A DNA stretch of 64,000 nucleotides from Muribaculaceae bacterium. GTDB taxonomy: Bacteria > Bacteroidota > Bacteroidia > Bacteroidales > Muribaculaceae. The position numbers were made by a program, and so were the translations under genes. Numbering within the stretch: the first letter of the stretch is position 1; each line of letters starts with the position of its first letter. The stretch spans positions 62,001 to 126,000 of the forward strand of contig JAFLTO010000006.1 in NCBI GenBank assembly GCA_022510425.1. Direction: 5' to 3'. A model generated the notes under the pieces. The model saw nothing but the letters and a program-made list of their open reading frames with translations, did not search any database and had not been told where the DNA came from. This document shows, piece by piece, positions 9,801 through 18,215 of this stretch.

Positions 9801-9896
9801 ATTGATGTTTTTAAAAGCTATGAGATTTAGAATAAAGTTTTTGGCAAGAGTATAGGTTTTGCCACTCCCTGCAGAAGCTTTCTGAATTTTTAGCAT
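6834..9896 (-). CDS. UvrD/RecB/AddA-like superfamily I DNA helicase
   Basis: This 1020-residue protein holds all SF1A helicase motifs: Walker A ASAGSGKT at 8-15, ITFTNKATNEMK (Ia), LIDEFQDTSKMQW (II), IIGDPKQSIYRFRNA (III), NTNWRSH (IV), VQIMTIHKSKGLEFK (V) and MWYVAFTRARNELYLF (VI). It resembles the AddA/RecB helicase of Bacteroidales recombination complexes. After motif VI only about 100 residues remain and I see no PD-(D/E)xK nuclease motifs, so the chain appears helicase-only. No AddB-like partner gene is next to it: neighbours are SUI1 upstream and gldE downstream. Role in double-strand break processing is inferred. Confidence 0.85.
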   Translation of the reverse strand: MLKIQKASAGSGKTYTLAKNFILNLIAFKNINEKWQLRNARQIEEGLQHILAITFTNKATNEMKQRIVNNLSKLAKASTIININEEFLKNTPYLKEFQEILDVSYQEIGKACETALKTVLNNYTLFRISTIDSFFQEILRTFTYEANLNDSYQLEIDSSFVTDSAIDASIQELDSYPKKMGNAYFWMKTIMQKEAKTTRLWNPFNNKNAKKSVYNKIKDTLLKLEKEDFKGIKQQLDNYFNIPGNTESLKTLYEDFQNAVKNERETLLELIKKAAEDLNKIINNDASLEKKISRYQTVIEHINISLGLELNDKFDRRYESYLKNGSILKKEYIGKYPVLDAKAMELYGLLNQWKTPDAESYYKNWIVYGELLPYFGLLLEVRAFLSKILENNNLIQLSDTSYILKKIIGEDDAPFIYERLGNKIEHYLIDEFQDTSKMQWDVIFPLLKESDSTGQDSLIIGDPKQSIYRFRNANHKLITEEVPRLFQDHISAGHSIEENTNWRSHTLVVAFNNYFFKVLATILTEISLNKGLSTDFNYLYSNVVQKPGNNKGRGYVEVKMLSKPTYSEEKACDDEDDNNEEKKDWYEEGVLTQVGPLISSLIERGYYQKEIAVLVNTNETGKKVIQALIDYNGSLTEGKPRINFISEESLLVSSSSAVGIVIGVLEKLANPGSFYKPDEKEEEIEDSKRQKRYVKWNQIRIDYEIYSNKHMDLAPLERILSFLEEKSDGTFQELIKGLTTPSLAALVETIISLFLDNSLKNSEALYLSSLQDLVNDYSVNHSNDPASFLEWWKSRGRRMSVSTPEGSNAVQIMTIHKSKGLEFKCVIIPFATESFLPSSNKEEWRWVDPLKLKGLNLPPKLPVKTVASLMGSSHESVYREYIDQILTDNINMWYVAFTRARNELYLFTKSAQKGAYSLSNFIKQILIDNTETYDFFPEEESRFIISTSQIEFSEEEGIIKVGEPFTKDEIITEHIKEKKELSESIHYFEDYFINETRPQLRSLATKVSPSGEFGSIPAIN

Positions 9897-9908
9897 TAGG
9901 GGATTGTT

Positions 9909-10250
9909 CTATTTTGTTTTGAATCCTATTTGTTGCAATAAATTTTTCACCATCTCTTTGTAATCACCTTGCAAAAGGATTTCATTGTCTCGGCAACTTC
10001 CTCCTACCCCTAATTTTTGTTTAAGTTTTTTAGCAATTTCCTCCACTTCTTCCTTTTGAATCGTAAAGCCCTCTATTATAGTGGCTGTCTTTCCGTTGCG
10101 TCCTTTTCTGTCGGTGATAACATAAAGGGGATCAGGTTGACGATATTTTGGTTTGGTCTCTTCTATTATAATCTCCTGAGAAGTGTCTGATATCGGTTCG
10201 TGCATTGTTTCACGTAGTGCTGATAAGGCATCCTTCCAATCTTCATTCAT
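9909..10250 (-). CDS. SUI1/YciH-type translation initiation factor
   Basis: The 113-residue protein ends in a complete SUI1 (eIF1-like) domain at about 45-113, with the RKGRNGKTATIIEG strand, the KKLKQKLGVGGSC helix-turn and the final LLQQIGF. YciH-type factors act on the 30S subunit and discriminate start codons in vitro; their cellular role in bacteria is still loosely defined. It lies 12 nt from both the porin stop and the helicase start. Confidence 0.9.
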   Translation of the reverse strand: MNEDWKDALSALRETMHEPISDTSQEIIIEETKPKYRQPDPLYVITDRKGRNGKTATIIEGFTIQKEEVEEIAKKLKQKLGVGGSCRDNEILLQGDYKEMVKNLLQQIGFKTK

Positions 10251-10262
10251 AATTTTTTATTA

Positions 10263-11423
10263 TTAGAAAAGTATCATCAAACGAACTTGAAATGCATTTT
10301 GAGTCATAGGATCATATCCATGCCTGTCCCACACATGAGTGAAGGCATAATTTAAACGGGCTGTTATATATGGATTGAAGTAATAATTCAAGGTGACATT
10401 AAAACCGTTGGCTCTTCCTCCAAATATTCCGGCTTTGGAATCTGAAAGATTGGCATAATTATAATCCAATACACATTCAAGTGAGTTTTTCTTTGGGTTA
10501 GACAATATAGCCGAAGATGCATCATATGAATAATCACCTCCAAAGATTACTCCTCTTAAGGTGACATAGACACTTTGGGCGTTGACATTTCTCAAATCGT
10601 TTTTTCTTGAAATTGTCTGGAAGAAATATTGTGATTCCAGAGCAATCCTTTTGTATCCTAATAGTAATTCAGGTGTTAGTTTAAACCTGTTGCGTGCATC
10701 TCCCACAACTGCTGATACAGCTGTTTCCGAACTCACTTTAGTTGGGAAAAGCGCAGAGTAAGTAAAGCCGCTGTGTATGTCTTCATCATCCACCAAATGT
10801 CGGTCGGGAGAAGAGAAACCAAGACTAAGACCCCCTTGCAAGATAGGAGCACCTTCCTTTCCGGCTTGTTTATTCCTCCATGCAAATCTCGTTAAAATAG
10901 TGTATCCCTGTTGATTAAAAAGTGGATAATTCATAACGTTTGTCAACGCACTCGATTCCACATGAAAGGCAGAAGCCGAATAAAAACTCTCGTTTTTAAA
11001 AGTATACATCAAGCCTAATTGAAGTCCCGGTGTAAATAATGCACTGGCGAGGGGCTGTTCAAAAGTAGGTTTGTTATTAGTGGTCGTGGGCGATTGATAT
11101 CCAAAAGGTTGAAGGTAATTACCGACTCTTAAGGAATTTTTGTCATTGAAATCATATTGGATCCACATGTTCCTTAATCCTATTTTTCCATAGGCAAATC
11201 CTACGTCGATCCAAGAGCTCCACTTCCCATAATAGAACTTAGCCCCGAGGCGTGCTTCAGGTATCGCCATACCGTCTTTAAACATGTACTTTTGTGGAGA
11301 GGCATATAGGGCTCCGTCTACCAAGACTCTTCCCGACGGCATAACCTTGAATTTCACATCTTCTTCTGCTTTTGCTAAAATAAACGCAAAAAGCATACAT
11401 AAAAACAAAGGCCACTTTCTCAT
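10263..11423 (-). CDS. Outer-membrane porin (OprP/O-like beta barrel)
   Basis: A 386-residue exported protein with a signal peptide (MRKWPLFLCMLFAFILAKA, cleavage near 19). The remainder has the alternating polar/aromatic strands of an outer-membrane barrel and finishes with an aromatic C-terminus (VRLMILF). The early part (VMPSGRVLVDGALY..., LRVGNYLQPFGYQSPTTT) resembles phosphate-selective porin O/P family members. Substrate is unknown. The start is 1 nt after the stop of the thioredoxin-fold lipoprotein, so both are probably made together. Confidence 0.75.
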   Translation of the reverse strand: MRKWPLFLCMLFAFILAKAEEDVKFKVMPSGRVLVDGALYASPQKYMFKDGMAIPEARLGAKFYYGKWSSWIDVGFAYGKIGLRNMWIQYDFNDKNSLRVGNYLQPFGYQSPTTTNNKPTFEQPLASALFTPGLQLGLMYTFKNESFYSASAFHVESSALTNVMNYPLFNQQGYTILTRFAWRNKQAGKEGAPILQGGLSLGFSSPDRHLVDDEDIHSGFTYSALFPTKVSSETAVSAVVGDARNRFKLTPELLLGYKRIALESQYFFQTISRKNDLRNVNAQSVYVTLRGVIFGGDYSYDASSAILSNPKKNSLECVLDYNYANLSDSKAGIFGGRANGFNVTLNYYFNPYITARLNYAFTHVWDRHGYDPMTQNAFQVRLMILF

Positions 11424-11424
11424 G

Positions 11425-12519
11425 TCATTTAAGACTTTGATTTAATTCTTCTAAAGTCATTGGCCGTGAAGTTAATTCTCCCTCGGAATTGTAGATGTAA
11501 AAAGATGGTAATTGATAAACATTATATTTCACTGCGTCAGCCGATGAAAATTGTCCCGGAGAATACACTGTCACCCAAGGAAGATTTCTTGCTGCATTTC
11601 TCCATTCATATTGGTCTTCATCAAGTGAAACATTATAAAACTCTGTTCTCCCTCCAAGACGGTTATATATCTGTGCCAATGATATATTTAATTCCGGAGA
11701 GTCCTGATGTGTCAGCAATGAAAAGATAACTACAACCGGTTTCCCCTTGCCTGCTATATCGCTTAATTTTACATTTTTACCATTTTCATCTTGAAGGTCC
11801 ATATCTATCAAAGATATTTCCTGGGCTTCTAAGGTCATATATTTTCCTTCTTCCGAATTCTTCAGTTTAAGCGAATTTAAGGCTGTATTCTCTAAAAGTT
11901 TGGCATGGGGGTCGTCAGGTCTGGCCGATTTATATCCCGTGGCAACTGCAGCAAAATACTTGGCATCCGTTTTATCATTAGGATTATATAGAGGAACTCC
12001 GTCGGTTGTCTTCGTAAGGATATAATAATTTAAAATCGAACCCGGAAAATCTTTCATATAATTAGAAAATACGCTTCTCTTGAAAGCCATCAATGAATCT
12101 GAATTTGAAGTATTGGTAGAATGAAGTTGCTTTTCAAATTGTTCCATCATCTCAGCGTTCCGGCTTCCGGTTAAAGAAAAATCATGACCGAATTTATCAT
12201 AAGAAGAGGTAAGTGTGATGGTCTCTGTTGAGTCCACCGGTATATAAACGTATTGGTTGTTTAAAGATATTCGGTAAATTTCAGGAGACCCCGGTGTGGG
12301 AAAGGAAAATGAGAAACCACCATTTTTGTTGATATGGGTGGAGTCTACCGGTATCCATCTTCCTTGGAAATCGGATTTTTCCAATATTATAGTCTCTTCT
12401 TCAGCACCATAGATTTCTCCTTTTATTTTGAATTTATTGTTGCTGCAGGAAGACAATGTCACGACTGCCATAAAGAGTAACAAAAGGTATTTGCTACCTG
12501 ATTTTAATTGTGAAATCAT
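11425..12519 (-). CDS. Thioredoxin-fold lipoprotein (DUF4369/TlpA-like), no CxxC
   Basis: The 364-residue protein has a lipoprotein signal (LLLFMAVVTLSSC, Cys near 26). An N-terminal DUF4369-like beta domain follows (FKIKGEIYGAEEETIILEKSD), then an AhpC/TlpA-type thioredoxin fold from about residue 235. In a normal TlpA the segment after the first core strand (here VVVIFSL) is WCxxC; this protein has LTHQDSPEL, so it lacks the redox cysteines and is unlikely to be an active oxidoreductase. It heads the minus-strand cluster behind a TAAATTTG box at 12544-12551. Confidence 0.75.
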   Translation of the reverse strand: MISQLKSGSKYLLLLFMAVVTLSSCSNNKFKIKGEIYGAEEETIILEKSDFQGRWIPVDSTHINKNGGFSFSFPTPGSPEIYRISLNNQYVYIPVDSTETITLTSSYDKFGHDFSLTGSRNAEMMEQFEKQLHSTNTSNSDSLMAFKRSVFSNYMKDFPGSILNYYILTKTTDGVPLYNPNDKTDAKYFAAVATGYKSARPDDPHAKLLENTALNSLKLKNSEEGKYMTLEAQEISLIDMDLQDENGKNVKLSDIAGKGKPVVVIFSLLTHQDSPELNISLAQIYNRLGGRTEFYNVSLDEDQYEWRNAARNLPWVTVYSPGQFSSADAVKYNVYQLPSFYIYNSEGELTSRPMTLEELNQSLK

Positions 12520-12543
12520 TATAAAAAGTTATTGGTATATGTG

Positions 12544-12551
12544 CAAATTTA
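12544..12551 (-). promoter_or_regulatory. -7 box heading the minus-strand cluster
   Basis: The minus strand reads TAAATTTG, an exact TAnnTTTG match, 24 nt before the ATG at 12519. It is divergent from the pnp promoter 22 nt away. Confidence 0.6.
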
Positions 12552-12573
12552 ATAAAAATGGAATAAAAATTGC

Positions 12574-12581
12574 TAACTTTG
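12574..12581 (+). promoter_or_regulatory. -7 box of pnp
   Basis: TAACTTTG matches TAnnTTTG, 38 nt before the pnp ATG. No good TTTG sits at -33. Confidence 0.6.
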
Positions 12582-12619
12582 CGTTTGAAAACAAGAAGAT
12601 AGAAAAATAAGAAAAAATT

Positions 12620-14971
12620 ATGTTGAAACCAGTAAAGAAAACCATCCCTCTTAGTGACGGTCGTGAAATTACTATTGAGACCGGGAAATTGGCGAAACAA
12701 GCGGATGGTGCGGTAGAAGTTAGAATGGGCAACACCATGTTGCTGGCCACGGTGTGTTCAGCACAGGATGCCAACGAGGGAGTTGACTTTATGCCCCTCA
12801 CAGTTGAATATAAGGAAAAATACTCATCAATTGGCAGATACCCCGGAGGTTTTCTCAAAAGAGAAGGTAGAGCCAGTGATTACGAAATATTGACTTCGCG
12901 TTTGGTCGACAGGGTGCTTCGCCCTTTATTCCCGAGCAATTATCATGCTGAAACTTTTGTTAACGTTACAATGTTTTCAGCCGACGAAAATGAAGCTCCG
13001 GATGCTTTGGCCGGAATAGCAGCATCAGCTGCTTTGATGTGTAGCGACATTCCATTCGAGGGCCCTATTTCAGAAGTGCGTGTAGCTCGTGTAGATGGAG
13101 AATGGGTGATTAATCCTTCTTTCGACCAGATTGAAAAAGCTGACATCGAATTGATGGTGGGGGCTACCTACGACAACATCATGATGGTGGAAGGTGAAAT
13201 GAATGAAGTTTCAGAAGCCGAACTTCTCGAAGCTTTGAAAGTGGCTCACGATGAAATCAAGAAACATTGTGTAGCTCAAATAGAGTTGATGAAAGAGGCC
13301 GGCAAGGAAACTAAACGTGAATACAACCACGAAATCAATGATGATGAGCTACGTAAAGATGTAGAAGATAAATGTTATGCTAAAGCTTATGAAATAGCTA
13401 AAGCCGGAAGTGCCGATAAACACTGGCGTGCCGAGAGTTTCAAGGCTATAGTTGACGAATATATAGAAAATCTTCCTGAAATGACGGAAGAACAGCTTGA
13501 GAAATACACTCCGGAGCAACGCATTGCTATGGTGAAGAGATATTACCATGATGTGGAAAAGGAAGCAATGCGTCGTTGTGTACTTGATGAAGGAGTTAGA
13601 CTTGATGGAAGAAAGACAACTGAGATTCGTCCTATCTGGTGTGAAGTGGATTATCTACCAGGACCTCATGGCGCAGCAATATTCACACGTGGCGAAACTC
13701 AGGCTTTGGTGACCGCCACATTGGGTACAACTCTTGATGAAAAGATTGTTGACGACGTTTTGAATCAAAGCAAGGAAAGATTCCTTCTTCATTACAATTT
13801 CCCTCCTTTCTCTACCGGTGAGGCCAAGGCACAAAGAGGTGTGGGGCGTCGTGAAATTGGTCACGGAAATCTTGCTCACCGTGCTCTTAAGAGAATGTTC
13901 CCCGACGATTTCCCTTACACCTGCAGAATTGTTTCCGATATCCTCGAAAGTAACGGTTCTTCCTCCATGGCTACTGTATGCGGGGGTACTCTTGCTCTTC
14001 TTGATGCCGGTGTTAAAATGAAAAGACCGGTGGCCGGAGTGGCGATGGGTTTGATTTCTGATAAAGGTGCAACTAAATATGCGGTGCTTTCCGATATCCT
14101 TGGTGACGAAGACCATCTCGGTGACATGGACTTCAAGGTCACAGGTACTGAAAATGGTATTACTGCTACTCAGATGGATATTAAGTGCGATGGTTTGAGC
14201 TATGAAATCCTCGAAAAGGCTCTTGAACAGGCTCGACAAGGTCGTATGCACATCCTCGGTATAATTAAAGATACAATTCCGGAGGCACGTGAAGATTATA
14301 AACCTCATGTTCCGCGAATCATCACTCTTGAGATTCCTAAAGATCTTATCGGTGCTGTTATTGGTCCGCAAGGAAAGATTATCCAAGGCATTCAGGAAGA
14401 AACAGGCACTACTATCTCTATCGAAGAGGATGAAAAACTTGGTATCGGCAAGGTTGAGATTGCTTCTCCCGAAAAAGAAGGATTGGAAGCTGCACTTGCT
14501 CGAATCAAAGCTATCGTTGCTCAACCGGAAGAAGGTGAAGTTTATGAGGGTACTGTCAGATCTATTCTTGATTTTGGAGCTTTCGTAGAATTCATGCCGG
14601 GTCGCGACGGTCTTCTTCATATCAGTGAAATTTCATGGGATCGTCTTGATTCTATGGAAAACAGCGGTCTTAAGGAAGGAGATAAGGTGAAAGTGAAACT
14701 TATAGAGATTGATAAGAAGACTGGCAAATATCGTCTCTCAATGAAGGTGCTCACTGATAAACCCGAAGGCTATGTGGAACGTGAACCTAAACCCAGAAGG
14801 GAAGGTGGAGAGAACCGCCAACGTCGAGATGGCGACCGGGGTCCAAGGAGAGAAGGCAATGGCGACCGGGGTCCAAGACGTTTTGAAGGCAGCCAAAGAC
14901 GTGAGGGTGGAGAAAATCGTGGTCCAAGACGTTTCACACCAAGAAACCAACAGATAGACGACCGTGAATAA
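12620..14971 (+). CDS. pnp: Polyribonucleotide nucleotidyltransferase (PNPase)
   Basis: PNPase degrades RNA 3' to 5' with phosphate and can add tails in reverse. The 783 residues contain two RNase PH-like domains (about 10-230 and 320-550, joined by an all-helical linker), a KH domain ([20 protein letters not shown], about 575-600) and an S1 domain ([18 protein letters not shown], about 640-705). The last 60 residues are a tail rich in Arg and Gly with a repeated GDRGPRR unit, not part of the catalytic core. rpsO, often upstream of pnp, is not here. A hairpin terminator follows at 15013. Confidence 0.97.
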   Translation: MLKPVKKTIPLSDGREITIETGKLAKQADGAVEVRMGNTMLLATVCSAQDANEGVDFMPLTVEYKEKYSSIGRYPGGFLKREGRASDYEILTSRLVDRVLRPLFPSNYHAETFVNVTMFSADENEAPDALAGIAASAALMCSDIPFEGPISEVRVARVDGEWVINPSFDQIEKADIELMVGATYDNIMMVEGEMNEVSEAELLEALKVAHDEIKKHCVAQIELMKEAGKETKREYNHEINDDELRKDVEDKCYAKAYEIAKAGSADKHWRAESFKAIVDEYIENLPEMTEEQLEKYTPEQRIAMVKRYYHDVEKEAMRRCVLDEGVRLDGRKTTEIRPIWCEVDYLPGPHGAAIFTRGETQALVTATLGTTLDEKIVDDVLNQSKERFLLHYNFPPFSTGEAKAQRGVGRREIGHGNLAHRALKRMFPDDFPYTCRIVSDILESNGSSSMATVCGGTLALLDAGVKMKRPVAGVAMGLISDKGATKYAVLSDILGDEDHLGDMDFKVTGTENGITATQMDIKCDGLSYEILEKALEQARQGRMHILGIIKDTIPEAREDYKPHVPRIITLEIPKDLIGAVIGPQGKIIQGIQEETGTTISIEEDEKLGIGKVEIASPEKEGLEAALARIKAIVAQPEEGEVYEGTVRSILDFGAFVEFMPGRDGLLHISEISWDRLDSMENSGLKEGDKVKVKLIEIDKKTGKYRLSMKVLTDKPEGYVEREPKPRREGGENRQRRDGDRGPRREGNGDRGPRRFEGSQRREGGENRGPRRFTPRNQQIDDRE
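14829..14877 (+). repeat. 30-bp-period direct repeat in the pnp tail
   Basis: The 19-mer atggcgaccggggtccaag occurs at 14829-14847 and again at 14859-14877. It encodes the repeated GDRGPRR units of the Arg/Gly-rich tail, so tail length may vary by recombination or slippage. Confidence 0.85.
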
Positions 14972-15012
14972 TTTCTGAATTCTTGAATTTAAAAAAATAG
15001 CAATTATGAAGA

Positions 15013-15045
15013 GGGCTTGCAATTCTGCAAGTCCTTTTCCTTTTT
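15013..15045 (+). terminator. Intrinsic terminator after pnp
   Basis: GGGCTTGCA (15013-15021), loop ATTC, TGCAAGTCC (15026-15034) form a 9-bp stem with one G-T pair, followed by TTTTCCTTTTT. Confidence 0.85.
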
Positions 15046-15129
15046 GCAACTTTATCCTTCCCTATTAAAGGTCTCCTTAAAATAACTTTCCCTAACTGAT
15101 CAAAATAGGATTCTTGAAACTGAATGGAA

Positions 15130-15160
15130 TTTGTCATATCGTAATATTTCGGTAATTTTG
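15130..15160 (+). promoter_or_regulatory. Consensus promoter of tnaA
   Basis: TTTG at 15130-15133, a 19-nt spacer and TAATTTTG at 15153-15160 give an exact Bacteroidetes housekeeping promoter. The ATG is 29 nt downstream, leaving no space for a TnaC-type leader peptide. Confidence 0.8.
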
Positions 15161-15189
15161 TACTTAATTATACCTTAAATTTATTTCAA

Positions 15190-16566
15190 ATGGAACTACC
15201 GTTTGCTGAATCATGGAAAATAAAGATGGTTGAACCCATCACTAAAAGCACGCGTGAACAACGTGAAGAATGGATAAAAGAAGCCGGATATAATGTGTTT
15301 GGGTTGAAAGCCGACCAAGTTTATATCGATTGTCTCACCGATTCCGGCACCGGTGCCATGAGCGACCGCCAATGGTCTGCAATGATGATGGGTGATGAAT
15401 CTTACGCCGGAGCACGCTCTTTCTTCGAGTTGAAAGATGCTATCGAAAAAATCACCGGTTTTAAATACGTCATTCCAACCCATCAGGGAAGAGCGGCTGA
15501 AAATGTTTTATTTTCTGCTCTTGTGCATGAAGGTGATTATGTGCCGGGTAATTCCCATTTCGACACTACAAAGGGTCATATAGAATTCCGTAAAGCCCAC
15601 GCTGTGGATTGCACTATCGACGAAGCTAAAGACACTCAAAAGGAACTTCCTTTCAAAGGGAATGTCGACCCTGAAAAACTGGAAAAGGTTTTGGAACAAC
15701 ATGCCGATAAGGTTCCCTTCATTATCGTTACTGTAACAAATAATACTGCAGGTGGTCAACCGGTATCTATGGCAAACCTCAGAGAGGTGAGAAAAATAGC
15801 GGATAAATATGGGAAACGTATCGTCTTAGATAGTGCCAGATTCGCAGAAAATGCTTATTTCATTAAGAAAAGAGAACCGGGTTACCAAGACAAGACCATA
15901 AAAGAAATCTGTAAAGAAATGTTCAGTCTTGCAGATGGTATGACAATGTCTGCCAAGAAAGACGGACTTGTTAATATGGGTGGTTTCATCGCTACTCGCT
16001 GGGAAGATTGGTATGAAGCCGCCAAAGCTTTCGTTATCCCATTTGAAGGTTATCTCACTTATGGTGGCATGAATGGCCGTGACATGGCAGCTTTGGCTGT
16101 GGGGTTGGATGAGAATACTGAATTTGACACCTTAGTCACTAGAATCCATCAATTGGAACTTTTGGCGTCTCTATTGGATGAATATGGGATACCCTATCAA
16201 CGTCCTATAGGTGGACACGCCGTTTTCATCGACGCTTTGAGGGTGCTTCCTCAGATTCCTAAGAATGAATTCCCCGCTCAGACACTCACAATAGAACTCT
16301 ATAAGGAAGCGGGCATACGTGGTTGTGAGATCGGTTATATTCTTGCCGACAGAGACCCGGTCACCCGTGAAAACAGATTCTCCGGCAATGATTTCGTTCG
16401 CCTTTGTATCCCAAGAAGAGTTTACACCGACAATCACATACGAGTTATCGCCGCAGCTCTCAAGAATGTTTATGACAGAAGAGACGAGATAAAACGTGGA
16501 GTCGAGATTGAATGGGAAGCCGAATTGATGAGACATTTCACTGTGAAACTCAAACCATTGCAATAA
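15190..16566 (+). CDS. tnaA: Tryptophanase
   Basis: A PLP enzyme of 458 residues that splits tryptophan to indole, pyruvate and ammonia. The general sequence (MSDRQWSAMMMGDE near 57-70) looks like tyrosine phenol-lyase, but the specificity positions are those of tryptophanase: Asp125 in FDTTKGH (Thr in tyrosine phenol-lyase), Ile381 in RGCEIGYI (Arg381 in tyrosine phenol-lyase) and His449 in MRHFTVKL (Phe in tyrosine phenol-lyase). The PLP lysine is in SAKKDG, probably Lys257. The gene stands alone between its own consensus promoter and a strong terminator; no tryptophan permease is adjacent. Confidence 0.93.
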   Translation: MELPFAESWKIKMVEPITKSTREQREEWIKEAGYNVFGLKADQVYIDCLTDSGTGAMSDRQWSAMMMGDESYAGARSFFELKDAIEKITGFKYVIPTHQGRAAENVLFSALVHEGDYVPGNSHFDTTKGHIEFRKAHAVDCTIDEAKDTQKELPFKGNVDPEKLEKVLEQHADKVPFIIVTVTNNTAGGQPVSMANLREVRKIADKYGKRIVLDSARFAENAYFIKKREPGYQDKTIKEICKEMFSLADGMTMSAKKDGLVNMGGFIATRWEDWYEAAKAFVIPFEGYLTYGGMNGRDMAALAVGLDENTEFDTLVTRIHQLELLASLLDEYGIPYQRPIGGHAVFIDALRVLPQIPKNEFPAQTLTIELYKEAGIRGCEIGYILADRDPVTRENRFSGNDFVRLCIPRRVYTDNHIRVIAAALKNVYDRRDEIKRGVEIEWEAELMRHFTVKLKPLQ

Positions 16567-16590
16567 ATATTAAACTACTAATATTATTAG

Positions 16591-16620
16591 GGCTGAATCT
16601 TCAAAAATTCAGCCTTTTTT
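16591..16620 (+). terminator. Intrinsic terminator after tnaA
   Basis: GGCTGAAT (16591-16598) and ATTCAGCC (16607-16614) pair perfectly over an 8-nt loop and are followed by six T. Confidence 0.9.
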
Positions 16621-16666
16621 ATACCTTACAAATTTTCTTCAACTTGCATTTTAAATTGTCAATCGC

Positions 16667-16674
16667 TAATTTTG
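16667..16674 (+). promoter_or_regulatory. -7 box of nnr, almost touching the start codon
   Basis: TAATTTTG, with CTTG at 16643-16646 (20-nt spacer). Only 4 nt separate the box from the ATG at 16679, so the mRNA would be leaderless or nearly so. Confidence 0.55.
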
Positions 16675-16678
16675 CATT

Positions 16679-18202
16679 ATGAAGATTTTTACCTCAGAAC
16701 TAATTCGGGAAATAGATAAAGCCACTTGTGAGGCTCAAGGCATCACATCCCTTGAGCTTATGGAAAGAGCTGCTGCGGCTATTTGTTGGGAAATTGAAGC
16801 AAGATTCAATGCCAATCAAAGAATGGTTATCTTTGCCGGCCCCGGTAATAATGGCGGGGATGCCTTGGCGGTGGCTCGAATGCTTTATGAACAAGGATAC
16901 AAAAACATTGAAGTTTTTCTTTTCAATGTAATGGGAAAGTTAAGCCATGATTGCAATGAGGAGAAAAACAAAATAAGTCAAGTAGGTGGCATAAATTTCA
17001 CAGAAGTCACCAAAGATTTCCAACCCCCAGAACTAAGTCAAAACGATGTCGTTATCGACGGTCTTTTCGGCAGCGGTTTCAAAGGTCCTCTGCAAAAAGG
17101 ATTTCTCACTCTTGTGAACTATATTAATGATTCAAAGGCTTTCACTGTTTCTATTGATGTTCCCACTGGCTTATCCGGTGAATGGAATCAGAATGTTAGC
17201 CGTAGGGACATGATTCATGCCAAACTCACATTGACATTTCAGTTCCCTCGCCTTGCTTTTTTCTTTGAGGAAAATCAAGAGGTCATTGGAGAATGGAAAC
17301 TTCTTGACATTGAACTCGACGAAAGCAAAATGAAAGATATCCCTGTGGATTTCATGCTCGTCGAGGAACGTAATGTACGCCCACTTTTACAGAAAAGAAA
17401 CAAATTTTCCGGTAAACGGGATTATGGTTCCGCCCTTTTCTTTGCCGGGAGTGTCGGGATGTCAGGGGCTGCGGTCTTAGCTGCGAAGGGATGCCTTCGG
17501 TCTGGTGTAGGCTTGGTAACAGTGCATAGTGCCAAAGTTTCTTTGCCAATTGTGCAGACTTCCGTGCCAGAGGCTCTTTTTGAACCCGACAGAAATGAAC
17601 ATTTTATCACTGATATGAGCGTGCATCATAATCATCAAGCCATTGCTGTTGGTCCCGGTCTCGGTGTAAACGATAAAACTATCGATGCTTTAGAGGATCT
17701 TTTGAAAAATTATAAGCATCCAATGGTAGTTGATGCTGACGCTCTTAACTGTATGGCTCGTAGGCCTCATCTGCTGGGGTTACTTCCGGGTCTCTCTGTC
17801 ATTACACCCCATATAGGAGAGTTCGACAGGATTTTTGGTAATCACTCGAGTAATGAGGAAAGGCTCAAGAAAGCTATAGATATGGCTAAATACTATAATA
17901 TCATTATAGTTTTAAAGGGCCATTACACTGCCACAATTCGTCCCACCGGAAGAGTTTATTTCAACTCAACAGGGAACCCCGGTATGGCTACTGCAGGAGC
18001 AGGAGATGTGCTCACAGGTGTTATTGCTTCTTTTATAGCTCAAGGCATTCCTCCTGAAAAAGCTGCCACTTTGGGTGTATTCGTCCATGGTATGGCAGGT
18101 GACCTTGCGGAAGAAAAATGGGGGGAATTTGGTCTTCTCGCTTCCGAAATTGCCGATTGCTGTGCTTTAGCTTTAAAAAACATAACTTCAAGAAAAAAAT
18201 AA
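16679..18202 (+). CDS. nnr: Bifunctional NAD(P)H-hydrate repair enzyme (epimerase + dehydratase)
   Basis: Nnr repairs damaged hydrated NAD(P)H. In 507 residues the N-terminal YjeF_N epimerase domain (about 1-215) shows AGPGNNGGDALAVARML and the GLFGSGFKGPL and VDIPTGLSG-type blocks (here SIDVPTGLSGE). The C-terminal ADP/ATP-dependent dehydratase domain (about 225-500) shows GSVGMSGAAVLAAKGCLRSG, VVDADALN, TPHIGEF, LKGHYT and the GNPGMATAGAGDVLTG nucleotide motif. Both domains look intact. DUF4831 follows after 13 nt and xseA after a further 21 nt, so the three may share a transcript. Confidence 0.95.
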   Translation: MKIFTSELIREIDKATCEAQGITSLELMERAAAAICWEIEARFNANQRMVIFAGPGNNGGDALAVARMLYEQGYKNIEVFLFNVMGKLSHDCNEEKNKISQVGGINFTEVTKDFQPPELSQNDVVIDGLFGSGFKGPLQKGFLTLVNYINDSKAFTVSIDVPTGLSGEWNQNVSRRDMIHAKLTLTFQFPRLAFFFEENQEVIGEWKLLDIELDESKMKDIPVDFMLVEERNVRPLLQKRNKFSGKRDYGSALFFAGSVGMSGAAVLAAKGCLRSGVGLVTVHSAKVSLPIVQTSVPEALFEPDRNEHFITDMSVHHNHQAIAVGPGLGVNDKTIDALEDLLKNYKHPMVVDADALNCMARRPHLLGLLPGLSVITPHIGEFDRIFGNHSSNEERLKKAIDMAKYYNIIIVLKGHYTATIRPTGRVYFNSTGNPGMATAGAGDVLTGVIASFIAQGIPPEKAATLGVFVHGMAGDLAEEKWGEFGLLASEIADCCALALKNITSRKK

Positions 18203-18215
18203 TCCGCCCTTCTAT

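Noticed and set aside
13655-14620. Long open frame of 321 codons antisense to pnp
   Set aside because: It lies wholly inside the clearly coding pnp gene, has no domain pattern, and is a by-product of pnp codon use.
15161-15189. TnaC-type leader peptide before tnaA
   Set aside because: Only 29 nt lie between the promoter box and the tnaA start.
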